The notes under the pieces were generated by a model that was not told the origin of the DNA, did no database searches, and saw only the letters and a program-made list of their open reading frames with translations. A DNA stretch of 64,000 bases from Bacillus_I endophytica_A (GTDB taxonomy: Bacteria; Bacillota; Bacilli; Bacillales; Bacillaceae_H): the NCBI RefSeq assembly GCF_026790145.1, contig NZ_JALAMS010000001.1, positions 434,001-498,000 of the forward strand, given 5' to 3'. The position numbers were made by a program, and so were the translations under genes. Positions 49,837 to 59,760 of this stretch are shown here, in pieces (the stretch's first letter is position 1; each line of letters starts with the position of its first letter).

Positions 49837-52800
49837 ATGAGCACAGTAACAAAAAATATTGGGAAAGTTTTAGTTGCAAACAGAGGAGAAATTGCAATTC
49901 GAATTTTTCGTGCTTGTACAGAGCTGAACATTCGAACGGTTGCAATTTATTCGAAAGAGGATACAGGATCCTTCCACAGATATAAAGCAGATGAAGCATA
50001 TTTGGTTGGTGAGGGGAAAAAACCAATTGATGCTTATCTTGATATCGAAAATATTATTGAAATTGCTAAAGAACATAACGTCGATGCAATTCACCCAGGA
50101 TATGGTTTCTTATCGGAAAATATCCAATTTGCAAGGCGCTGTGAAGAAGAAGGATTAACTTTTATTGGACCAAAAAGTAAACATTTAGATATGTTTGGAG
50201 ATAAAGTAAAAGCTCGTCATCAAGCAGTAAGCGCTGGGATTCCTGTTATTCCAGGAACAGATGGTCCTGTTTCGTCACTAAGTGAAGTTGAAGAGTTTGG
50301 TGAAAAATATGGCTACCCATTGATGATTAAAGCATCTCTAGGTGGTGGTGGTCGTGGAATGAGAATTGTCCGCAGTCATTCAGGACTAAAGGAAGCTTAT
50401 GATCGAGCAAAATCTGAAGCAAAAGCAGCATTTGGAAACGATGAAGTATATGTGGAGAAATGTATTGAAAATCCAAAGCATATTGAAGTGCAAATTCTTG
50501 GAGATCATGATGGAAACATCGTTCACTTGTATGAACGCGATTGCTCGATTCAGCGTCGCCATCAGAAAGTAGTGGAAGTTGCGCCAAGTTTATCGCTTGG
50601 TGAAGATCTTCGCCAAAGAATTTGTGACGCAGCGGTTAAACTGGCAAAGAACATCCAGTACATAAACGCTGGAACAGTTGAGTTTCTCGTAGCTGGAGAC
50701 GAATTCTACTTCATTGAAGTAAATCCGCGTGTACAAGTAGAGCATACAATTACAGAGATGATTACAGGAGTCGATATTGTACAATCTCAAATTCTAATTG
50801 CTGATGGGTATTCTTTACACGAAAACGCGATCGGAATACCGTTACAAGAAGATATTAAAACAAACGGCTATGCGATTCAATCTCGTGTAACAACAGAAGA
50901 TCCACAAAACAATTTTATGCCTGATACAGGTAAAATTATGGCATATCGTTCAAGCGGTGGTTTTGGGGTTCGTTTAGATACAGGAAACAGTTTTCAAGGA
51001 GCTGTTATCACACCATACTATGATTCACTTCTTGTAAAAGTAACAACATGGGCTTTAACTTTTGAACAAGCTGCAGCTAAAATGGTTAGAAACTTAAAAG
51101 AATTCCGAATCCGCGGAATTAAAACAAATATTGCCTTTTTAGAAAATGTTGTAAAGCATGAAAAGTTTTTAAAAGGAGATTATGATACATCATTTATTGA
51201 TGCTTCTCCAGAGCTTTTTGTGTTTCCTAAACGAAAAGACCGTGGAACGAAAATGCTCTCTTATATCGGAAATGTCACAATTAACGGATTTCCTGGAATT
51301 GGAACGAAGAAAAAACCGGTTTTTGAAAAGCCACGTGTTCCAAAGATTTCAAGCAGTGAGCCATTTGTAGACGGAACTAAACAAATTTTAGATAAAGAAG
51401 GCGCAGAAGGACTTGTAGATTGGGTAAAACAACGAAAAGAAGTTCTTCTTACAGATACAACGTTCAGAGATGGCCATCAATCATTGCTAGCAACGCGCGT
51501 GCGTACACACGATTTGAAAAAAATTGCAGAACCAACATCGCGTTTACTTCCTGAACTATTTTCAATGGAAATGTGGGGAGGCGCTACATTTGATGTTGCT
51601 TACCGCTTTCTTAAGGAAGATCCATGGGATCGCTTAATTGAACTTCGTAAGCAAGCACCAAACGTACTATTTCAAATGCTTCTACGCGCATCAAATGCGG
51701 TTGGTTACAAAAACTATCCTGACAATGTTATTAAAGAGTTTGTTGAAAAGTCAGCACAAGCAGGGATTGATGTTTTCCGTATTTTTGATAGCTTGAACTG
51801 GGTTGATGGTATGCGTCTTGCAATCGACTCTGTTCGTGATACAGGTAAGATTGCAGAAGCGGCAATATGCTACACAGGAGACATTTCAGACCCAACTCGC
51901 CGTAAATATAACCTAAACTACTACACAGACTTAGCAAAAGAGCTACAGGAGTCAGGAGCCCATATTCTAGGCATTAAAGATATGGCAGGGTTATTGAAGC
52001 CTCAATCAGCATATGAACTTGTATCAGCTTTAAAAGATAAAATTGATATTCCAATTCACTTACACACGCATGATACAAGCGGAAACGGAATCTTCACATA
52101 TGCGAAAGCTATTGAAGCAGGAGTCGATATTGTCGATGTAGCAGTAAGTTCAATGTCTGGTTTAACTTCACAGCCTAGTGCAAGCACGCTTTACTATGCG
52201 CTTGAAGGAACGGACAGAAAGCCTGGAGTAGCTGTTGAGAACCTTGAGAAGCTTGGACACTATTGGGAAGATGTTCGTAAGTATTACAGTGCATTTGAAA
52301 GTGGAATGAATGCTCCGCATACAGAAGTGTACGTTCATGAAATGCCTGGTGGACAATATAGCAATCTGCAGCAGCAAGCAAAAGGCGTTGGTCTTGGTGA
52401 ACGCTGGGATGAAGTGAAAGCTATGTATGCGCGCGTAAACGAGATGTTTGGAGATATCGTGAAAGTAACGCCTTCTTCAAAAATTGTTGGGGATATGGCA
52501 CTTTATATGGTGCAAAATAACTTAACAGAAGATGATGTATATGACAGAGGAGAAACGCTTGATTTTCCTGATTCTGTTGTTGAGTTTTTTGAAGGTTATC
52601 TTGGTCAGCCTCATGGTGGTTTTCCAAAAGAGCTTCAGCGCATCATTCTTAAAGGGCGTGAGCCAATCACAGTTCGTCCTGGTGAGCTGTTAAAACCAGC
52701 TGATTTTAAAGATATTCGCGATACTTTATTCCATAAGCTTAACAGACCTGTAACAAGCTTTGATGTTATCGCATCTGCTCTATATCCAAAAGTATTTCTA

Positions 52801-53286
52801 GATTATCAAAAAACGCTTGAACAGTTTGGTGATATGTCTGTATTAGATACGCCAACATTCCTTTATGGCATGCGTTTAGGAGAAGAAATTGAAGTGGAAA
52901 TTGAGCGTGGTAAAACGCTTATTGTTAAGCTTGTATCAATCGGAGAGCCTGCAGCAGACGGAACGAGAGTCGTTTATTTTGAGCTTAACGGTCAGTCTCG
53001 TGAAGTTGTGATAAAAGATGAGAGTATTAAATCAACTGTTGCTGCTAAGGTTAAGGCAGATAGACAAAATCAGAACCATATTGGTGCTTCAATGCCAGGT
53101 ACGGTTGTGAAAGTCCTTGTTGAAAAAGGAGAGAAAGTCTCAAAAGGTGATCATTTAATGATTACAGAGTCAATGAAGATGGAAACAACAGTACAAGCTC
53201 CGTTTGATGGTGTCATTACAGAGATTTATGCTAAAAACGGCGAAGGAATTAGCACGGGTGACTTATTGGCGGAAATTCAAAAATAA
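49837..53286 (+). CDS. pycA: Pyruvate carboxylase
   Basis: 1149 aa, ATG 49837 with GGGGAGAGGG upstream; B. subtilis PycA has 1148. Domains: biotin carboxylase (about 1-460; ATP-grasp loop SLGGGGRGMRIV, FIEVNPRVQVEHT), carboxyltransferase (about 530-840; TTFRDGHQSLLATRVRT, metal site LHTHDTSGNG), the PYC/tetramerisation domain, and the biotinyl domain (about 1075-1149) with the biotinylated lysine in TESMKMETT. It makes oxaloacetate from pyruvate and bicarbonate, refilling the TCA cycle. Monocistronic; ends with a strong terminator. Confidence 0.97.
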   Translation: MSTVTKNIGKVLVANRGEIAIRIFRACTELNIRTVAIYSKEDTGSFHRYKADEAYLVGEGKKPIDAYLDIENIIEIAKEHNVDAIHPGYGFLSENIQFARRCEEEGLTFIGPKSKHLDMFGDKVKARHQAVSAGIPVIPGTDGPVSSLSEVEEFGEKYGYPLMIKASLGGGGRGMRIVRSHSGLKEAYDRAKSEAKAAFGNDEVYVEKCIENPKHIEVQILGDHDGNIVHLYERDCSIQRRHQKVVEVAPSLSLGEDLRQRICDAAVKLAKNIQYINAGTVEFLVAGDEFYFIEVNPRVQVEHTITEMITGVDIVQSQILIADGYSLHENAIGIPLQEDIKTNGYAIQSRVTTEDPQNNFMPDTGKIMAYRSSGGFGVRLDTGNSFQGAVITPYYDSLLVKVTTWALTFEQAAAKMVRNLKEFRIRGIKTNIAFLENVVKHEKFLKGDYDTSFIDASPELFVFPKRKDRGTKMLSYIGNVTINGFPGIGTKKKPVFEKPRVPKISSSEPFVDGTKQILDKEGAEGLVDWVKQRKEVLLTDTTFRDGHQSLLATRVRTHDLKKIAEPTSRLLPELFSMEMWGGATFDVAYRFLKEDPWDRLIELRKQAPNVLFQMLLRASNAVGYKNYPDNVIKEFVEKSAQAGIDVFRIFDSLNWVDGMRLAIDSVRDTGKIAEAAICYTGDISDPTRRKYNLNYYTDLAKELQESGAHILGIKDMAGLLKPQSAYELVSALKDKIDIPIHLHTHDTSGNGIFTYAKAIEAGVDIVDVAVSSMSGLTSQPSASTLYYALEGTDRKPGVAVENLEKLGHYWEDVRKYYSAFESGMNAPHTEVYVHEMPGGQYSNLQQQAKGVGLGERWDEVKAMYARVNEMFGDIVKVTPSSKIVGDMALYMVQNNLTEDDVYDRGETLDFPDSVVEFFEGYLGQPHGGFPKELQRIILKGREPITVRPGELLKPADFKDIRDTLFHKLNRPVTSFDVIASALYPKVFLDYQKTLEQFGDMSVLDTPTFLYGMRLGEEIEVEIERGKTLIVKLVSIGEPAADGTRVVYFELNGQSREVVIKDESIKSTVAAKVKADRQNQNHIGASMPGTVVKVLVEKGEKVSKGDHLMITESMKMETTVQAPFDGVITEIYAKNGEGISTGDLLAEIQK

Positions 53287-53318
53287 AAAAAAGCGACGAG
53301 TTCTCTCGTCGCTTTTTT
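53287..53318. terminator. Bidirectional terminator
   Basis: AAAAAAGCGACGAG-TTCT-CTCGTCGCTTTTTT between pycA and convergent ctaA. Confidence 0.92.
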
Positions 53319-53320
53319 TA

Positions 53321-54238
53321 TTATATACGTTTTTTCTTTTTATCTCGACTTGCTACCATTACTAAATAACTTAGAACACCGAATAGACAGCTAATAAATA
53401 ATGAATGTGAAAGGGAGAAGAAAAGGCTTAGTTTTGTGTAGACAACAAGCACTCCTGACAATGCCTGCAAGCAAACAAGCACAAGTGATGCTAACCATCC
53501 ATAATAAATGTTCTTTTGATCTTTATAATGTTTCGCAGCATGAATGAAAGCGATCAAAATAAGAACAAAAATAAGACCAGCAGCCATTCTGTGAGCCATT
53601 TGAACCCATTCATTAAATTGTGTTGGCATATTCGTTCCATAGCAGAACGGTACATCAGGGCAAGCAAGACTTGACTCTGTATGACGAACGAACGCTCCTG
53701 AATATACAACAATAAAACTATAGGCTAGTGTTCCATAAATAAATCCTCTCATTGGTTTGCGGATAGATACGTTATCAGCATCAAGTTTTTTATCCACTTC
53801 AAAAATTAATAGAGTAAGAAGAAGAACAGAAGCAAATGAAACAAGAGAAACACCAAAGTGTAAAGCCATAATGATATCTGATTGGCCCCAAACTACTGCT
53901 CCTGCTCCAAGAAGCGCTTGTAGAATAAGGAACACAAGAGACATGATTGATAAGAACTTTGTTTCACGAATATGTCCAATTGCAATCCATGCCCAAATAC
54001 ATAAAGCTAAGACGATAAAACCGCCGACTCCTGTTACTACACGGTGAGCAAGCTCAATGATAAGCTCAGGAGTAATATTACTTGGAATAAGCTCTCCGTG
54101 GCAAAGTGGCCAAGAACGGCCACAGCCCATGCCAGACCCGGTCTTTGTTACGAGTGCCCCACCTAATAAAATAAACAACATCGCAAGTGTTGTAATAACA
54201 GATAATACTTTTAAACCGCGTTGCAAATTATTCACCAT
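53321..54238 (-). CDS. ctaA: Heme A synthase
   Basis: 305 aa if started at ATG 54238; GTG 54235 and TTG 54226 are equally reasonable given the position of GAGG. Eight transmembrane helices in two repeats. Conserved heme-ligand and Cys features: GCGRSWPLCHG (extracytoplasmic Cys pair), ELAHRVVTG, MALHFGVSL, the second Cys pair CPDVPFC, MAHRMAAG, and SLSHSLFIS. Oxidises the C8 methyl of heme O to make heme A for the cta oxidase. Divergent from ctaB, as in B. subtilis. Confidence 0.95.
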   Translation of the reverse strand: MVNNLQRGLKVLSVITTLAMLFILLGGALVTKTGSGMGCGRSWPLCHGELIPSNITPELIIELAHRVVTGVGGFIVLALCIWAWIAIGHIRETKFLSIMSLVFLILQALLGAGAVVWGQSDIIMALHFGVSLVSFASVLLLTLLIFEVDKKLDADNVSIRKPMRGFIYGTLAYSFIVVYSGAFVRHTESSLACPDVPFCYGTNMPTQFNEWVQMAHRMAAGLIFVLILIAFIHAAKHYKDQKNIYYGWLASLVLVCLQALSGVLVVYTKLSLFFSLSHSLFISCLFGVLSYLVMVASRDKKKKRI

Positions 54239-54742
54239 CCTCATTGTCAATAGCATCTTTTGTTAAGTATGTTGTTGTGAAATGTTATAAAGGCGCTTCT
54301 TTATCCTATCATAAATTCTTTTATGAAAAAGACAAGAAAAAAGGAAGAGGTGCAGGAAAAAAAACGTTTACCACAGAAATGTAAACTTATAGAAAATAGC
54401 TAACTTTTAACATGAAAGCGTTACAATTTGTGGTATGCTAAGAGAAAAGTATTAAAAACTCTCCAAGATTACGCTCGAGATTAGTCCTTTCACATATTCC
54501 ATATCCATTTTAGAGGTTTTTATAGAAAACAATCAACAAGAGAACAAGAGATTTGTTTGTTTGACATAAAAAGTCCATATTTTTTTCATATTTCTTTCAC
54601 AATTATCGACAGAGACGCACTAATCAACTTCCAATGTTAAAAATACTAAATTAGGCTCATATGTTTATAACCTTATAAAGAGCAAGATACACCTCTGTAT
54701 AGACTGAAGTAGCTTTATGAGAGTCAAAAGGGGGGAGCGGAA
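54239..54742. other. Divergent control region between ctaA and ctaB
   Basis: About 500 bases without a gene. On the minus strand TTGTCT (54335-54330), 16 bases, TATGAT (54313-54308) is a likely ctaA promoter. GTTTAC-9-GTAAAC (54365-54385) is an inverted repeat, and TGAAAGCGTTACA (54413-54425) resembles a cre site but is one base short. TTGACA occurs at 54561 without a matching -10. In B. subtilis this region is bound by ResD. Confidence 0.5.
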
Positions 54743-55663
54743 ATGGATTATTCCACAGAATCCGTATCATTGCCACCGCAGAATCCAGAAATTAAAACAA
54801 CAGTTTGGCAAGAGTTTTTAACTGTTATTAAAATTGGCATCGTAAATTCAAGTATGCTCACTACATTTACAGGTTTTTGGCTTTCCCTCAAGTTTAATGA
54901 AAAACCTTTTACTGAGCATCTAGACCTTGCTTTCTTCACCCTAGTAGGTTCAGCGTTTATTATTGCGGGATCTTGTAGCTTAAATAATTATATTGATCGA
55001 GATATTGATCCTCTTATGAAAAGTAAACAAACAAGACCAACTGTTACAGGTCGATTTCATCCTTTAACTGTATTACTTATTGGGCTTGGATTGACAGCAA
55101 CAGGACTTTTTATGCTGTTAGCTGCTCATATTATAGCCGCTCTTATTGGAGTAGTCGGCATTTTTACATACATTTTTTTCTACACCATGTGGTCGAAACG
55201 TCGCTATACAACAAATACGATTATTGGGAGTATTTCAGGGGCTGTTCCTCCGTTAATAGGGTGGGGAGCTGTTGATCCTACATTAAGTCTTGAAGCCTGG
55301 ATTCTCTTTTTGATTTTATTCATTTGGCAGCCTCCCCATTTTTTTGCACTTGCCATTTTGCGAGCTGAAGAGTATAGAGCTGCTAAAGTTCCAATGTTAC
55401 CTGTTGTTTATGGTAATCCACTAACAAAGCGACAAATGATTGTATGGATAACTTGTTTAATTCCGCTACCCTTTTATCTTTATGAGTTAGGCATAACATT
55501 CGTTGCTATTGCATCTATTTTAACAATAGGTTGGCTCTTAATAGGGGTAAGTTTATATTGGAAATTAAAAACTGAAAAATGGGCTAGAATCATGTTTGTT
55601 TATTCTGTTAACTATGTCACGTTTCTTTTTGTAAGTATGATTTTAGCTAGCTTCTTTACTTAA
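54743..55663 (+). CDS. ctaB: Protoheme IX farnesyltransferase (heme O synthase)
   Basis: 306 aa, ATG 54743 with GGGGGGAG upstream. UbiA-type prenyltransferase with about nine helices and the allylic-diphosphate motif NNYIDRDIDPLM (NxxxDxxxD); the second Asp-containing loop is less sharp. LMKSKQTRPTVTGR and FIWQPPHFFALAI are family signatures. Adds farnesyl to heme B to give heme O, the substrate of CtaA. A hairpin separates it from ctaC. Confidence 0.94.
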   Translation: MDYSTESVSLPPQNPEIKTTVWQEFLTVIKIGIVNSSMLTTFTGFWLSLKFNEKPFTEHLDLAFFTLVGSAFIIAGSCSLNNYIDRDIDPLMKSKQTRPTVTGRFHPLTVLLIGLGLTATGLFMLLAAHIIAALIGVVGIFTYIFFYTMWSKRRYTTNTIIGSISGAVPPLIGWGAVDPTLSLEAWILFLILFIWQPPHFFALAILRAEEYRAAKVPMLPVVYGNPLTKRQMIVWITCLIPLPFYLYELGITFVAIASILTIGWLLIGVSLYWKLKTEKWARIMFVYSVNYVTFLFVSMILASFFT

Positions 55664-55699
55664 TTTGTTTCTTCTTTACTTTTTATATAGAAGAATAGG

Positions 55700-55744
55700 A
55701 AGCGTTTTTGTAAAGGTTTAAGATTTTTTTAAGAAAACGCTTTT
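55700..55744 (+). terminator. Hairpin between ctaB and ctaC (partial terminator)
   Basis: AAGCGTTTT (55700-55708) pairs with AAAACGCTT (55734-55742) around a 25-base T/A-rich loop and is followed by TT. Likely partial, setting ctaB versus ctaC-G levels. Both arms also look like half cre sites. Confidence 0.5.
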
Positions 55745-55788
55745 ATCTCGAAAGTTGATTTGAAAATAAAAGAATAGGGGGATAGAAC

Positions 55789-56844
55789 ATGGGAAAATGG
55801 CGCCTATTATCTTTGCTCAGTTTTGTTATCCTGTTTCTTTCTGGCTGTGGTGAGCCTTTTATATCAACGCTTACCCCAGCTGGTGAAGTAGCAGACGCAC
55901 AGTATGAACTTATGCTTTTAAGCACAGCCATTATGGTTCTAGTCGTTGTAGTTGTGACAGTTATTTTCATTTACGTTATTATTCGTTTCCGACGAAAAGG
56001 AAGAGAAAGCTATCTTCCAAGACAGGTAGAAGGAAATCATAAGCTAGAAATTTTGTGGACCGTTATTCCAATTTTACTGCTTGTTATTCTTGCTGTACCA
56101 ACTGTTTCCTACACATTCAAATTAGCGGACACAAGGGAAATGAAGAACGCGAAAAATCCAGAAGATGCGGTGGTTGTAAACGTAAGAGCTAATTTATACT
56201 GGTGGGAATTTGAGTATAAGAATCAGAAGATTATTACTTCTCAAGACCTTGTTGTGCCAACAGATGAAAAAGTTTATTTTAATTTGCAAGCTTCAGATGT
56301 AAAGCACTCTTTTTGGATTCCAGCTGTAGGAGGCAAGCTTGATACAAATACAGATGGAACAAACAAGTTTTATTTAGAGTTTGACAGTAAGAGATCTAAA
56401 GAAGCAGGAAACGTATTTTATGGGAAATGTGCTGAACTTTGTGGACCTTCACATGCATTGATGGATTTTAAAGTAAAAGCGGTTGATAGAGAAAGTTTTG
56501 ATCAATGGGCTAAAGATCTAGCAAATACTAAACCTGAAGTAACAACAGCAGAAGCGAGCGCTGGAGAAGAAGTATTTAAGCAAAACTGTCTAAGCTGTCA
56601 CGCCGTTGATGCAGGAGATAAACGCCCTGCTGAAGCAAGAACAGCTCCAAATCTGGCGGGCTTTGCAGATCGAGAAAAAATTGCTGGTGTTTTAGATCAC
56701 AATGAAGAAAATCTGAAAAAATGGATTGAAAATCCGGAATCAGTTAAGCCAGGAAATAAAATGACAGGAACATATAAAGAATTAACTCCAGAACAAGTTG
56801 ATGAGTTAACACAATACTTACAAACATTGAAGCTTAAAGAATAG
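55789..56844 (+). CDS. ctaC: Cytochrome caa3 oxidase subunit II (CuA, cytochrome c fused)
   Basis: 351 aa, ATG 55789. Lipoprotein signal with lipobox LSGC (about 18-21), two transmembrane helices (about 42-65 and 85-105), and the CuA domain with WWEFEY, DVKHSFWIPAVGGKLDT and the ligand cluster CAELCGPSHALM. A C-terminal cytochrome c domain follows with heme site CLSCHA (about residues 264-269) and the Met ligand in NKMTGTYKELTPEQ. The fusion defines a caa3-type oxidase that takes electrons from its own cytochrome c. First gene of ctaCDEF(G). Confidence 0.96.
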   Translation: MGKWRLLSLLSFVILFLSGCGEPFISTLTPAGEVADAQYELMLLSTAIMVLVVVVVTVIFIYVIIRFRRKGRESYLPRQVEGNHKLEILWTVIPILLLVILAVPTVSYTFKLADTREMKNAKNPEDAVVVNVRANLYWWEFEYKNQKIITSQDLVVPTDEKVYFNLQASDVKHSFWIPAVGGKLDTNTDGTNKFYLEFDSKRSKEAGNVFYGKCAELCGPSHALMDFKVKAVDRESFDQWAKDLANTKPEVTTAEASAGEEVFKQNCLSCHAVDAGDKRPAEARTAPNLAGFADREKIAGVLDHNEENLKKWIENPESVKPGNKMTGTYKELTPEQVDELTQYLQTLKLKE

Positions 56845-56876
56845 CACAATTCTAAAGTAAAGGAGGATGTTCACGC

Positions 56877-58739
56877 ATGAGTACATTAGCGAATACAAAA
56901 CCTAAGTCTGTTTTATGGGATTACTTAACAACGGTTGACCATAAAAAAATTGCCATTCTTTATTTAGTTGCAGGCGGTTTTTTCTTTATTGTTGGTGGCA
57001 TTGAAGCAATGCTTATTCGTATTCAGCTTGCTGTTCCTGAGAATACGTTTGTTGGAGCTGATACGTACAATGAACTGATGACAATGCACGGAACCACGAT
57101 GATTTTTTTAGCTGCCATGCCACTTATATTTGCCCTTATGAATGCCGTTGTCCCTCTGCAAATTGGAGCGAGAGATGTTGCTTTTCCATTTTTAAATGCA
57201 CTTGGATTTTGGCTGTTTTTAATGGGTGGAATCTTTCTTAATCTTGGCTGGTTTTTAGGTGGAGCTCCTGATGCAGGATGGACATCTTATGCATCTTTAT
57301 CCTTGCACTCCCCTGGCCATGGTATTGATTTTTATACGCTTGGTTTACAGATTTCTGGGGCAGGAACGCTCATTGGCGGGATTAACTTCTTAGTCACAAT
57401 CATTAATATGCGTGCTCCTGGCATGACATATATGAGGATGCCTCTTTTTACATGGACCGTTTTTGTTGCTTCGGCCCTCATTTTATTTGCTTTTCCACCG
57501 CTTACTGTCGGCATTTTTCTTATGATTTTTGATCGCCTGTTTGGTGCTAATTTCTTTGATCCGACCCTTGGTGGAAATACAATTATTTGGGAGCACCTTT
57601 TCTGGATATTTGGTCATCCTGAAGTATATATTCTTATACTTCCTGCATTTGGTGTTTTTTCAGAAGTGTTTGCAACGTTTTCAAGAAAACGTCTTTTTGG
57701 ATATACATCAATGGTATTTGCCATTGTGCTTATTGGATTTTTAGGATTTATGGTATGGGTTCACCATATGTTCACAACAGGACTTGGTCCAATTGCAAAT
57801 GCAATATTTGCTGTTGCAACAATGGCGATTGCTGTACCAACCGGAATTAAAATCTTCAACTGGCTTTTGACAATGTGGGGCGGAAGTATTTCATTTACAA
57901 CGCCAATGCTTTACGCTGTTTCATTTATTCCTTCGTTCGTTTTAGGAGGCGTAACAGGGATCATGCTTGCAGCTGCTCCTGCTGACTATCAATATCACGA
58001 TACATACTTCGTTGTTGCTCACTTCCATTACGTGATTGTTGGTGGTGTTGTGCTTGGTCTTCTAGCTGGTGTTACCTATTGGTGGCCGAAAATGTTTGGG
58101 AAAATACTTGACGAGAAACTTGGGAAAATTACATTCTGGTTATTTTCAATTGGTTTTCACCTTACGTTCTTTATTCAGCATTTTGTTGGATTAATGGGAA
58201 TGCCGCGCCGCGTATGGACATTCTTAGATGGGCAAGGGTGGAATACAGCAAACTTAATCAGCTCAATTGGTGCTGTGTTTATGGCTGTTGCTGTGCTTAT
58301 TTTAGTGATTAATGTTATTAAAACGAGCATAAGCAAACAACAAGTAGATGGCGATGCATGGAGAGACGGTCGAACGCTTGAATGGGCTATTCCATCTCCA
58401 CCGCCTGAATACAATTTTAAGCAAACACCTCTCGTTCGTGGTCTTGATCCATTGTGGATTGAAAAAATGGAAGGAAGAAAGGAAATCGTTCCAGCTGAGC
58501 CGGTAGGAGATATTCATATGCCAAATGGTTCTATCTTACCGCTTTTAATGTCCCTTGGATTGTTTATTGCGGCAATTGGATTTCTTTATCGAAATGACTA
58601 TGCTTGGGGAGATCCGATTGGAGCAGGAGGGTTATTTATTACATTCGCTTCTATGTTTTTAAGATCTTGGATTGATGATCATGGCTATCACATTCATAAA
58701 GAAGAGCTTCTAGATGAAGATGAAAAGGAGGTTAAATAA
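56877..58739 (+). CDS. ctaD: Cytochrome caa3 oxidase subunit I
   Basis: 620 aa, ATG 56877 with AAGGAGG upstream. Heme-copper oxidase catalytic subunit: low-spin heme ligand in MHGTTMIF, CuB and Tyr cross-link site HPEVYILILPAFG, HHMFTTGL, and heme a3 ligands in HDTYFVVAHFHYV. The extended C-terminus (about 500-620) has two more helices, as in caa3-type enzymes. Reduces oxygen to water and pumps protons. The AGGAGG for ctaE lies within its last codons. Confidence 0.97.
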   Translation: MSTLANTKPKSVLWDYLTTVDHKKIAILYLVAGGFFFIVGGIEAMLIRIQLAVPENTFVGADTYNELMTMHGTTMIFLAAMPLIFALMNAVVPLQIGARDVAFPFLNALGFWLFLMGGIFLNLGWFLGGAPDAGWTSYASLSLHSPGHGIDFYTLGLQISGAGTLIGGINFLVTIINMRAPGMTYMRMPLFTWTVFVASALILFAFPPLTVGIFLMIFDRLFGANFFDPTLGGNTIIWEHLFWIFGHPEVYILILPAFGVFSEVFATFSRKRLFGYTSMVFAIVLIGFLGFMVWVHHMFTTGLGPIANAIFAVATMAIAVPTGIKIFNWLLTMWGGSISFTTPMLYAVSFIPSFVLGGVTGIMLAAAPADYQYHDTYFVVAHFHYVIVGGVVLGLLAGVTYWWPKMFGKILDEKLGKITFWLFSIGFHLTFFIQHFVGLMGMPRRVWTFLDGQGWNTANLISSIGAVFMAVAVLILVINVIKTSISKQQVDGDAWRDGRTLEWAIPSPPPEYNFKQTPLVRGLDPLWIEKMEGRKEIVPAEPVGDIHMPNGSILPLLMSLGLFIAAIGFLYRNDYAWGDPIGAGGLFITFASMFLRSWIDDHGYHIHKEELLDEDEKEVK

Positions 58740-59363
58740 TTGAGCGCAGAGGAAAAGTTAACAAGAGAAAATTTCCCTGAATCTCCTGAAAAAACAACGC
58801 TAGAAGGAAAGAACAAGTTTTTAGGATTTTGGCTTTTTCTTGGCGGAGAGACCGTTTTGTTTGCTTCTTTATTTGCGACATACTTGGCTCTAAAGGATTC
58901 CAATGCTGGAGGAGCAACGTCTCAAGACTTATTTGAGCTTCCAATTGTATTTATTGCCACAATGTTGTTATTAACAAGCAGTTTAACAAGCGTATACGCG
59001 ATTTATCATATGAAAAACTTCCAATATCGTAAAATGCAGGTTTGGTTTATTATTACAATTTTACTTGGAGCGGGATTTTTGGCACTTGAGATCTATGAAT
59101 TCAATCACTATGTACACGAGTTTGAGTTTACATTTAAAAGCAGCGCATTTGGATCTGCTTTTTATACGCTTGTTGGCTTTCATGGAGGGCACGTTGCGGT
59201 TGGGTTAAGCTGGTTTATTACCCTTTTAATTCGCAATGGCAGAAGAGGGCTAAGCTTATACAATGCACCTAAATTCTATGTCGCAAGTCTTTATTGGCAT
59301 TTTATCGATGTTGTCTGGGTCTTTATTTTCACAGTCGTATATTTAATGGGAATGGTGGGATAA
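58740..59363 (+). CDS. ctaE: Cytochrome caa3 oxidase subunit III
   Basis: 207 aa, TTG 58740 directly after the ctaD stop, ribosome site AGGAGG in ctaD. Five transmembrane helices; family segments FLGFWLFLGGETVLFASLFATYLAL, GFHGGHVAVGLSWF and ASLYWHFIDVVWVFIFTVVY (the HFxDxVW signature). Structural subunit of the oxidase. ctaF follows after three bases. Confidence 0.96.
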   Translation: MSAEEKLTRENFPESPEKTTLEGKNKFLGFWLFLGGETVLFASLFATYLALKDSNAGGATSQDLFELPIVFIATMLLLTSSLTSVYAIYHMKNFQYRKMQVWFIITILLGAGFLALEIYEFNHYVHEFEFTFKSSAFGSAFYTLVGFHGGHVAVGLSWFITLLIRNGRRGLSLYNAPKFYVASLYWHFIDVVWVFIFTVVYLMGMVG

Positions 59364-59366
59364 AAC

Positions 59367-59693
59367 ATGACGACAGAAGAAAAAAATGTAAGAGGCGATT
59401 GGGAATATCGCCTTAAGAAAAACAGGGATGAGATGAGAATGCAAGTTGTCTCTTTTTCCCTTATGCTTTTTTTAACATTAGTCGCTTTTTTTGCAGTCTC
59501 CTATGATAAATACTCAGCTTGGTTTATCGTACCGTTTATTTTATTGCTTGGTGTTGTGCAAGTGGTCTTTCAACTTTACTATTTTATGCATATGAGTCAT
59601 AGAGGTCATGGAACAGCAGCATTCTTTTTGTACTCAGGTGTTTTGGTTGCTTTCTTAACAGTACTGACATTTTTAACGATTGTTTGGATTTGA
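59367..59693 (+). CDS. ctaF: Cytochrome caa3 oxidase subunit IV
   Basis: 108 aa, ATG 59367. A hydrophilic N-terminus and three transmembrane helices (about 30-50, 54-72 and 84-106), with YYFMHMSHRGHG between the second and third, typical of the Bacillus subunit IV family. Last of the tightly spaced ctaCDEF genes; a hairpin follows before ctaG. Confidence 0.94.
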   Translation: MTTEEKNVRGDWEYRLKKNRDEMRMQVVSFSLMLFLTLVAFFAVSYDKYSAWFIVPFILLLGVVQVVFQLYYFMHMSHRGHGTAAFFLYSGVLVAFLTVLTFLTIVWI

Positions 59694-59700
59694 AACTACA

Positions 59701-59729
59701 AAAGGGATCAGCAGTATGCTGATCCTTTT
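59701..59729 (+). terminator. Terminator/attenuator between ctaF and ctaG
   Basis: AAAGGGATCAGCA pairs with TGCTGATCCTTTT with one bulged G; four T then C. Confidence 0.7.
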
Positions 59730-59760
59730 CTAACATTTATGCAGAGAAAGGAGAAAGAAC

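Noticed and set aside
54413..54425. Cre-like TGAAAGCGTTACA upstream of ctaB
   Set aside because: One base shorter than a functional cre, so the half sites are out of phase.
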